Translations under genes and position numbers: made by a program
The notes under the pieces: generated by a model
The model's database searches: none
Told to the model about the DNA's origin: nothing
The model's input: only the letters and a program-made list of their open reading frames with translations
Shown: in pieces, positions 23,440 through 31,802 of the stretch
Position numbering within the stretch: position 1 is the stretch's first letter
How the letters are laid out: each line of letters opens with the position of its first letter
NCBI GenBank assembly: GCA_964583095.1
Contig: CAZOVB010000051.1
Location: forward strand, 1 to 31,802
Direction: 5' to 3'
DNA from: CAZOVB01 sp964583095
Lineage (GTDB): Bacteria; Planctomycetota; Phycisphaerae; SM23-33
DNA: 31,802 nucleotides

Positions 23440-24528
23440 ATGATGGAATGGAAAGAAAACTGGGCGGAAGCCCGGCAGCACTACTTGGATTTCTGGCAGG
23501 GCAAGGGGTTCGTTGTCAGCGGGGGAGGGGTCCCGAAGCGACAGACACCGCGCGAGGCCTTCGAGCCCAGGCAGGTTCCTGAAGACCGGCATCGCGAGGC
23601 CTACTACACCGATCCGGTCTACCGGGCCGACTGTTGCCATCACAATATATGTTGGCGCGAGTTCCCGCTGGATACGTTGCCCAATGCCAACATCAACATC
23701 GGTCCCGGCTCGCTGGCTACCATGCTCGGCAGCAAGCCGGAGTTCGGAGCGACCACGGTCTGGTACCATCCCATCTGGCAGGACGTGGAAGACCTTGAGT
23801 CCCTGCCCAGGCTGGAGTTCGATCCCGAGAACCGCTGGTGGAAGATCACCGAACAGATGTGTCGCGAGGTCGTCTCCCGGGCCAGGGGACGATATCTCTG
23901 CGGGTATCCGGACCTGATCGAGAATATCGACATTTTGGCCTCCCTGCGCGACAACAACAACCTGATGTACGACATGATCGATCGGCCCGAGTGGGTCGAG
24001 CAGAAGGTCTGGCAGATCAACGAGGTCTGGCAGGAAGTTCATGACCGGATCTACGAGATCATCAAGCTGCCCGACGGTTCCAGCGCGTGGAACGCCTTTG
24101 CCGTCTACGGGCCCGGAAAGGTGGCCAAGGTCCAGTGCGATGCAGCCGCAATGTTCGGCCCGGACATGTTCCGCCGCTTCGTGGTCCCGGCCATGGAGGC
24201 CCAGTGCGAGAAGCTCGATGCATCGATCTTTCACCTGGACGGAGCGGAGTGCCTCTGTCATCTCGATGCCCTGCTGGAGATGCGGCACCTGGACGCGGTG
24301 GAGTGGACTCCCAGTCCGAAGGTGCCCCCCGGCGGCGATGAGCACTGGTACGAGATGTACCGGCGCATCCTCGACGCGGGCAAGGGCGTCCAGGCCATCA
24401 ATCTCCAGCCCGAACAGGTGATCCCGCTGCTGGATGCGATCGGCACCGAAGGGGTTTTCGTTATCTGCAATCTGTCGGATCCGGCCAAGGTGGAAGAGCT
24501 CTCCAAACGCCTCGAAGCCTACCGGTAG
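23440..24528 (+). CDS. URO-D-like protein divergent from AraC regulator
   Basis: The protein has 362 residues. The start at 23440 (two ATGs in a row) is preceded by AAAGGA; an earlier ATG at 23383 would place the start upstream of the TATAAT box. The fold markers are AVYGPGKVAKVQCDAA, FGPDMFRRFVVPAM, FHLDGAECLCHLDALLEM, AVEWTPSPKVPPGG and GVFVICNLSD near the end, placing it in a distant branch of the uroporphyrinogen decarboxylase superfamily. HLDG stands where methyltransferase members have HxCG, so zinc binding of the MtaA kind is doubtful. It is not HemE. Its place next to an AraC regulator suggests an inducible catabolic role, but substrate and reaction are unknown. Confidence 0.85.
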   Translation: MMEWKENWAEARQHYLDFWQGKGFVVSGGGVPKRQTPREAFEPRQVPEDRHREAYYTDPVYRADCCHHNICWREFPLDTLPNANINIGPGSLATMLGSKPEFGATTVWYHPIWQDVEDLESLPRLEFDPENRWWKITEQMCREVVSRARGRYLCGYPDLIENIDILASLRDNNNLMYDMIDRPEWVEQKVWQINEVWQEVHDRIYEIIKLPDGSSAWNAFAVYGPGKVAKVQCDAAAMFGPDMFRRFVVPAMEAQCEKLDASIFHLDGAECLCHLDALLEMRHLDAVEWTPSPKVPPGGDEHWYEMYRRILDAGKGVQAINLQPEQVIPLLDAIGTEGVFVICNLSDPAKVEELSKRLEAYR

Positions 24529-24648
24529 CCTGCCGAGGGGAGATCAGAGCGAGTGACACAATTCTTTTCGTGCTATAGCTACCTGCAGGGAGCCCTGTCA
24601 TCGTCCGGCTGCTGCGACAATGCTACTGCATTGCCTGTATTGCCGTCC

Positions 24649-24720
24649 TTGACAGCCGCTGCCTTCGCTGATGCTCAACATCGAAAACTCTTGCGTCACT
24701 CACTCTAAAGCTTGAATGAT
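24649..24720 (+). promoter_or_regulatory. Candidate promoter region of DUF1015 operon
   Basis: A consensus TTGACA (24649-24654) has no good -10 box at the right distance. TTGCGT (24691-24696) with a 17-base spacer before GAATGA (24714-24719) is an alternative. Either would start the three-gene transcript. The whole 236-base gap from 24529 is otherwise featureless, with no RNA gene seen. Confidence 0.25.
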
Positions 24721-24764
24721 CCCTCCGGCTCGCTAAGCTGTGGCTTTGCGAAGGAGAGCCGTTG

Positions 24765-26036
24765 ATGGACATTCATCCTTTTGCCGGATGGCGCTATGCA
24801 ACCGAGGAGCTCAGCGATGTCATCGCGCCGCCGTATGACATTCTCGACCAGCAGGACAAGGACGCTTTGCTTTCCGGCAGCGACCGGAATATCGTAGCCG
24901 TCGATCTGCCCCATGTGCCCCCCAAGCAGTTGGGCCCGGAAAAGCAGTACGACCAGGCCGCGGCTCTGCTGGAACAGTGGAAGCAGGATGGCACGATCGT
25001 CCAGGACTCTCCCTGCCTTTACGTCTATGAGCAGACCTATACGTGGGCCGGCAAGACCCACACCCGCCGGGCCATGCTGGCCGGGGTCCGTGCGACCCCC
25101 CTGGGAGAGGATGTCATCCCGCATGAGCACACCTTTGCCGGCCCAAAGGCGGATCGACTGCGTCTGACCGAGAAGACCCGGATGCAACTCTCGCCGATCT
25201 TCGGCTTCTACCGGGACGCTCAGGGGACCGTAACCTCGTTGCTTGCCTCCCAGGCCGGGCGATCTCCGGATGCTTCCGGGAAGCTGGCGGAGGTGGAGGA
25301 GAAGATCTGGCGAGTTGAGGATCCCGACGTTTTGGAGCGGATCTCCCAGGCCCTGGCCGACGTGCCTGTCTACATTGCCGACGGCCACCACCGCTACACC
25401 ACCGCCCTGAATTACCGCGACGCCCTGGCCCAGGCCGGCCGGATCGGCCGGGACCACGAGGCGAACTTCGTTCTGTTCGCCCTGGTCGAGGCGGAGGATC
25501 CCGGGCTTCTGGTCCTGCCGACCCATCGCCTGGTGGGCGGGCTCAAGGACGGCTTCTCGGCCGCGGAACTGGCTGGGAGCCTTGGCAGCGCCTGGCAGGT
25601 CGAGAAGACGCAGGTACCAGGTGATCTTTCCGATGCCGACGCGGTGCTGGCCCCCTGGGACGAGCACGCCATGGGCCTGCTGGATTCCGACGCATTGTGG
25701 GTACTCAAGCTCCGGGACCCTTCGGCGATGCAGGCTGGGGCCGGTGACCAGTGCCAGGCCTGGCGGGAACTGGACGTGGCGATCCTGCACACGCTCCTGC
25801 TGGACAAGGCCCTGGCTCCCTGGGCAACCGAGCAGATGGAAGTCACCTATACCCCTTACGGAGACAAGGCCCTCGAGGCCGTCCGATCCGGAGCGTGCGA
25901 TGCAGCCTTCCTGCTCCAGGGCACGAAGCTCTCGCAGGTCAAGGCGGTGGCCGATGCCGGAGCGTCCATGCCCCACAAGAGCACGTATTTTTATCCGAAG
26001 ATCGCCACCGGCATGGTTCTCAAGCCGCTGGAATAG
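24765..26036 (+). CDS. DUF1015-family protein
   Basis: The protein has 423 residues, the usual length. The ATG at 24765 follows AAGGAG with good spacing. The N-terminus has the family hallmark HPFAGWRY followed by DVIAPPYDIL, then a middle part with HEHTFAGPKADRL and the strongly conserved YIADGHHRYTTAL, and a C-terminal region rich in small domains (SMPHKSTYFYPKIATGMVLKPL). DUF1015 proteins are widespread and cytoplasmic; I know of no firm biochemical role, and the conserved His/Arg cluster suggests an enzyme. It is the first of three closely spaced plus-strand genes: the SGNH hydrolase starts 29 bases after its stop. Confidence 0.93.
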   Translation: MDIHPFAGWRYATEELSDVIAPPYDILDQQDKDALLSGSDRNIVAVDLPHVPPKQLGPEKQYDQAAALLEQWKQDGTIVQDSPCLYVYEQTYTWAGKTHTRRAMLAGVRATPLGEDVIPHEHTFAGPKADRLRLTEKTRMQLSPIFGFYRDAQGTVTSLLASQAGRSPDASGKLAEVEEKIWRVEDPDVLERISQALADVPVYIADGHHRYTTALNYRDALAQAGRIGRDHEANFVLFALVEAEDPGLLVLPTHRLVGGLKDGFSAAELAGSLGSAWQVEKTQVPGDLSDADAVLAPWDEHAMGLLDSDALWVLKLRDPSAMQAGAGDQCQAWRELDVAILHTLLLDKALAPWATEQMEVTYTPYGDKALEAVRSGACDAAFLLQGTKLSQVKAVADAGASMPHKSTYFYPKIATGMVLKPLE

Positions 26037-26065
26037 AGCAATCAGAGACCCGAGAGGAATCATAC

Positions 26066-26719
26066 ATGTCACAGGAGTTCCAACTCAGCGACGGTCAGCG
26101 GATCGTCTTCATCGGGGACAGTATCACCGACAGCGGCCGACGGGAGCAGATGCCACCGCTGGGTACCGGCTATGTCAAACACATCAACCACCTGATTGCC
26201 GCCTCCCGACCCGGGATGGATCTTACGGTCTTCAACCGCGGTGTCGGTGGACACGTAGCCAAGCAGCTTCTGGACCGGTGGGAAGACGATGTGATCGCAC
26301 TGAAGCCCGACTGGGTCAGCGTGTTGATCGGCATCAACGATTGCTGCCGCTTCACCTGGAACCGGGACAACGACGAGGTCAGCCCCGAAGGCTATGAGAC
26401 GCACCTTCAGACGTGCCTGCAGAGGACGGCCGATGCGCTGCCCGATACCCGCCTGGTGGTCATGGAGCCCTTCCTGATCAGCCAGGACCGAAGCGAAGGC
26501 TCCGCCCGGGGAATGATCAACCGGAACCTCGACGCCTACCGCGCTGGAGCCAGAGACCTGGCCTCGAAGTTCTCAGCCATCCTCGTGGAGCTGCACGACG
26601 TGTTCGCTGAATGTCTGACCACCCGGTCGGCGGGAGAGTATTCCCACGATGCCGTCCATCTGACGGAGCTGGGCGCAGTTACTCTTGGCTGGGCCTGGCT
26701 GGACCGGATGGGATTCTGA
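26066..26719 (+). CDS. SGNH/GDSL-family hydrolase
   Basis: The protein has 217 residues, a single SGNH domain. The ATG at 26066 is preceded by GAGAGGA; the frame is open far upstream but inside the DUF1015 gene. The four blocks are complete: GDSIT (Ser19), NRGVGG (Gly61), GIND (Asn91) and DAVHL (Asp195, His198). The family removes acyl groups from esters, often acetyl groups on sugars. There is no signal peptide, so it should act in the cytoplasm on a small molecule. Its place between DUF1015 and a polyol-type dehydrogenase fits the handling of an acetylated sugar derivative, which is inference. Confidence 0.93.
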   Translation: MSQEFQLSDGQRIVFIGDSITDSGRREQMPPLGTGYVKHINHLIAASRPGMDLTVFNRGVGGHVAKQLLDRWEDDVIALKPDWVSVLIGINDCCRFTWNRDNDEVSPEGYETHLQTCLQRTADALPDTRLVVMEPFLISQDRSEGSARGMINRNLDAYRAGARDLASKFSAILVELHDVFAECLTTRSAGEYSHDAVHLTELGAVTLGWAWLDRMGF

Positions 26720-26781
26720 AGCAGAGACGGGCGTCGAATATACCAACGCAGGGAAAGCGAATTCCCCGCAAGGAGAGCATG

Positions 26782-27798
26782 ATGCGACAGGCAGTGATGA
26801 CCGAACCGGGCAAGATCGAATACCGTGACGTGGAGGCGCCCGAGCCGGGGCAGGGGCAGGTCCAGCTTCGGATTCAGCGCATCGGCGTCTGCGGTTCCGA
26901 CGTGCATGTCTACCACGGAACGCACCCTTACACTGGGTACCCCGTCGTCCAGGGACACGAGTTTTCCGCCACGGTTGAGAAAGTGGGCCCTGGCGTCCAG
27001 GGACTCCAGCCGGGGGTAAAGGTCACGGCCATGCCACAGCATGTCTGCGGTGAGTGCGGCCCGTGCCGGCGCGGCGACTACCACATCTGCCGGTCGCTGG
27101 CGGTGGAAGGTTTCCAGGCACCCGGTGTGGCGCAGGATCTGTTTGTCACCGCGGCGGATCGGATCATCGTGTTGCCCGAGTCGTTCACCCACGAACAGGG
27201 CGCCCTGGTCGAGCCGGTGGCGGTTGCAGCCCATGCCGTCGGCCGGGCCGGCGACGTGAAGGGAAAGGGCGTCGTGGTCTTCGGAGCCGGTCCGATCGGA
27301 AACCTCTGCGCCCAGGTCGCTCACGCCTCGGGGGCAAAGGTGCTCATCAGCGATTTGAGCGAACATCGACTGGACATTGCACGCCGGTGCGGTCTGGAGG
27401 AGACGTTCAACCCCTCGACCGAAAAGGCCGCCGACGCCGTTGGTCGGGTATTCGGGCCCGAGGGGTATCCTGTGGCGATGGAGTGCGTGGGGGTCGAGCC
27501 CACGCTGACCGATGCGATCGACACACTGGCCAAGGGCGGCACGCTGGTGGTGGTGGGCGTCTTCGGCGAGAATCCCCGGGTGAACGTCGGGTGGGTCCAG
27601 GACCGGGAGCTTACCCTTCGCGGCACGCTGATGTACAAGAAGGAAGACTACCAGCAGGCGGTGGACCTGATCGCCTCGGGTCAGGTGCAGACGGATCCGC
27701 TCATCAGCGAACACTTCCCCTTCGACCGGTTCCTGGAGGCCTATCAGAGAATCGAGCAAGCCCGCGACAAGGTGATGAAGGTCTTTATCGACCTGTAA
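26782..27798 (+). CDS. Zinc-dependent alcohol/polyol dehydrogenase (MDR family)
   Basis: The protein has 338 residues. Two ATGs stand in a row (26779, 26782); I prefer the second, which is 6 bases from GGAG. Catalytic zinc ligands are Cys37 (GVCGSD), His59-Glu60 (GHE) and Glu144 (EPVA). The structural zinc loop is complete with Cys89, 92, 95 and 103. The Rossmann motif is GAGPIG (168-173), for NAD(P). The pattern best fits the sorbitol/threonine/galactonate dehydrogenase branch (COG1063). It oxidises a polyol or sugar acid in the cytoplasm; the exact substrate is unclear. It is the last gene of the cluster, 62 bases after the SGNH gene. Confidence 0.94.
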   Translation: MRQAVMTEPGKIEYRDVEAPEPGQGQVQLRIQRIGVCGSDVHVYHGTHPYTGYPVVQGHEFSATVEKVGPGVQGLQPGVKVTAMPQHVCGECGPCRRGDYHICRSLAVEGFQAPGVAQDLFVTAADRIIVLPESFTHEQGALVEPVAVAAHAVGRAGDVKGKGVVVFGAGPIGNLCAQVAHASGAKVLISDLSEHRLDIARRCGLEETFNPSTEKAADAVGRVFGPEGYPVAMECVGVEPTLTDAIDTLAKGGTLVVVGVFGENPRVNVGWVQDRELTLRGTLMYKKEDYQQAVDLIASGQVQTDPLISEHFPFDRFLEAYQRIEQARDKVMKVFIDL

Positions 27799-27805
27799 GA
27801 CCGGT

Positions 27806-27819
27806 CCGGCAAATGCCGG
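27806..27819 (+). other. Small hairpin between convergent genes
   Basis: CCGGC and GCCGG pair around AAAT in the 21-base gap between the dehydrogenase and the convergent lipoprotein gene. There is no T-run. It may help end both transcripts, but this is weak. Confidence 0.3.
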
Positions 27820-28893
27820 TCAGTCCGAGTCCGCGTCCTGGGGCAGATCCTCCGGCTGCGTCTCGTCGGGCCGGTCGGGCAAATCCACGGGCAGCAGCTC
27901 GATTCTGAGTTCGCGCCGCACTTCCTGTTCAAAGCGCTTGCTGGTCTGCTCGATGGACTTCTCGATGTGGGCTTTTCCTTCGAGCACGCTGTGTTCGCGG
28001 ACGACCTGCCCTGTCCTGAGATTCAAATCCCAGGTACCGGTGAGCGTGTAATGGCCGTCCCGAACCAACTGGGGTGGAGGCGATTTGCTGGGAACTTTTT
28101 CCGAAGCGCCAAAGGCGATCATCGCCGAGTCTCCGGCTTCCAGGGCTTCCATCTGGGCCTGGAAGAGCGTGGTCCGCAAGCCGATCTTAGAGGGAAAGTG
28201 CATCTGCAGAAGCAGCTTCCAGCGAGCCCCCGCCCCGAGGGGCTTTTCAGGAATCATGCGCCCCAGCCCGGTCAGGGTCAGTCGCTCGGCCACTTCCAAT
28301 CCGAAGGGCGAGAGCAAATCAGGCCCCAAAAGCATTGTCAGTGCAGGCCAAAGGTCCTGGGGGGCTTGCGTGGCTACGGGGGAGAAATTGTCGGCATCCT
28401 CCACTCCAATAGCCTGCGAGGGGGCGAAGGTCATCCGTTCGACGGCGCCTTGCGAGGAAAGTTCGTAGAGGATCCGGCTTCCCACAGCCGATTCGGCGAA
28501 ATCGGCCAGGCCCCGGATATCTTCGGAAATCTCCTCCGGTTTGTCGGTATCCAGGGCATAGGCCATCTTCCGGCCGCTGGTGCGGGTAATGGTCGCATCC
28601 AGGGTTACCCGGTTGACGATCAGTTCCGCCTTGCCCGGCTCGAAGCGGATCGAATAGTAGAGTCCGACGTCGTACTTGGCCGGCGGTTCTTCGCTCTGGG
28701 AATAGATAAGTCGACAGGTTCCGGCGTACAGGCCCTGGCGGGAGGTCAGCCGGATTTCCTCTCTGGGCTCCTCGCCCTGGGAAACGACTTCCATACGTTC
28801 CTGGCTTCCTGCATCTGGTTCGTCCGAGCAGGCCAGGACACCCAGCAGCGGCATGAACAGAACCGGCAGCAGGATCCGATAGATGTTGTGCAT
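27820..28893 (-). CDS. Predicted lipoprotein of unknown function
   Basis: The protein has 357 residues. I chose the ATG at 28893, preceded by GAGGA, because it gives a lipoprotein signal (MHNIYRILLPVLFMPLLGVLAC, lipid-modified Cys22). An upstream in-frame ATG at 28959 would bury it. The mature part is beta-rich, with segments such as YYSIRFEPGKAELIVNRVTL and GHYTLTGTWDLNLRTGQVV, and a charged acidic C-terminus (PDETQPEDLPQDADSD). The overall shape recalls DUF6263-type lipoproteins, but I am not certain of the family. It should sit in the membrane facing the periplasm. It has its own putative promoter and is separated from ppdK by a terminator. Confidence 0.8.
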   Translation of the reverse strand: MHNIYRILLPVLFMPLLGVLACSDEPDAGSQERMEVVSQGEEPREEIRLTSRQGLYAGTCRLIYSQSEEPPAKYDVGLYYSIRFEPGKAELIVNRVTLDATITRTSGRKMAYALDTDKPEEISEDIRGLADFAESAVGSRILYELSSQGAVERMTFAPSQAIGVEDADNFSPVATQAPQDLWPALTMLLGPDLLSPFGLEVAERLTLTGLGRMIPEKPLGAGARWKLLLQMHFPSKIGLRTTLFQAQMEALEAGDSAMIAFGASEKVPSKSPPPQLVRDGHYTLTGTWDLNLRTGQVVREHSVLEGKAHIEKSIEQTSKRFEQEVRRELRIELLPVDLPDRPDETQPEDLPQDADSD

Positions 28894-28982
28894 AGGACAG
28901 GTCCTCACAATAGGGTCCCGCGTGAAGGGCACGAGGCACGTTTTGGCGGGAAGTCCCATCTGCCCTGCCCCTCACGCGATAT

Positions 28983-29011
28983 ACTCTATCGGCAAATCCC
29001 CGGGGGTGCAA
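28983..29011 (-). promoter_or_regulatory. Candidate promoter of lipoprotein gene
   Basis: On the minus strand TTGCAC (29006-29011), a 17-base spacer and TAGAGT (28983-28988) form a fair sigma-70 pair, placed between the ppdK terminator and the lipoprotein start. The spacer contains the palindrome CCCCGGGG. Confidence 0.4.
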
Positions 29012-29028
29012 GCAGCCCGGATATGCAG

Positions 29029-29066
29029 AAAAAAAGGCAGGACCGGCCGATGGGGCCGATCCTGCC
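29029..29066 (-). terminator. Intrinsic terminator of ppdK
   Basis: On the minus strand a 13-base stem (29054-29066 with 29036-29048, one G-T pair) closes a short loop and is followed by seven Ts (29029-29035). It lies 24 bases past the ppdK stop. Confidence 0.95.
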
Positions 29067-29089
29067 AGGGCTTTCAAAGCCAGGGCGTG

Positions 29090-31801
<2,712 letters not shown>

Positions 31802-31802
31802 G

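Noticed and set aside
24529..24764. 236-base gap as a possible small RNA gene
   Set aside because: No stable stem, terminator or tRNA-like fold found by eye; it is more simply the upstream region of the DUF1015 operon.

Overview
The window is a GC-rich, densely coded bacterial chromosome segment. It holds no insertion sequence, phage gene, tRNA, rRNA or CRISPR array that I can see. The gene content points to a Gram-negative bacterium with lipid A genes (lpxK and a GmhB-type phosphatase), PEP-CTERM surface proteins, a CHASE2-type cyclase, URO-D-like methyltransferase-family proteins and a secreted alpha/alpha-toroid protein. That combination is typical of Planctomycetota, most likely Phycisphaerae or a close relative. 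This placement is inferred from gene content, not from a marker-gene search.

Layout from left to right. (1) 1-959, minus: a URO-D/MtaA-like protein cut by the window edge. (2) 1339-3081, plus: a secreted CocE/NonD-type hydrolase with an EF-hand loop. (3) 3116-5371 and 5573-8350, minus: an MsbA-like ABC exporter with an unusual N-terminal extension and zinc ribbon, and a CHASE2-class III nucleotide cyclase. (4) 8528-10540, plus: two tandem, paralogous PEP-CTERM proteins, each with its own putative promoter and an intrinsic terminator. (5) 10635-12547, minus: a nitroreductase and a phosphofructokinase. (6) 12884-18881, plus: the overlapping gltB-gltD operon for glutamate synthase, with a structured leader and a terminator. 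(7) 19001-21203, plus: lpxK and a GmhB-like phosphatase carrying a C-terminal membrane anchor. (8) 21285-22466, plus: a secreted prenyltransferase/squalene-cyclase-fold protein. (9) 22543-24528: an AraC regulator (minus) divergent from a second URO-D-like protein (plus). (10) 24765-27798, plus: a probable three-gene operon of DUF1015, SGNH hydrolase and zinc alcohol dehydrogenase. (11) 27820-31801, minus: a lipoprotein, then complete pyruvate phosphate dikinase with a lysine-rich tail.

Working together: GltBD assimilates ammonia through glutamine. PFK and PPDK act at two control points of glycolysis/gluconeogenesis. LpxK and the GmhB-like protein belong to lipopolysaccharide synthesis, and the MsbA-like exporter could in principle serve the same envelope. 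The PEP-CTERM pair, the CocE-like hydrolase, the toroid protein and the lipoprotein are exported. The AraC/URO-D pair and the DUF1015-SGNH-MDR cluster look like small catabolic units with unknown substrates.

No obvious multi-gene novel system, such as a defence island or a biosynthetic cluster, is visible. The best leads are unusual protein architectures: PPDK with a histone-like tail, the membrane-anchored GmhB with a degraded zinc site, the zinc-ribbon ABC exporter and the coiled-coil CHASE2 cyclase. The other leads are the structured 5' leaders of the first PEP-CTERM gene and of gltB. Much of the window also shows long open frames antisense to real genes. These come from GC-rich codon bias and are not annotated.
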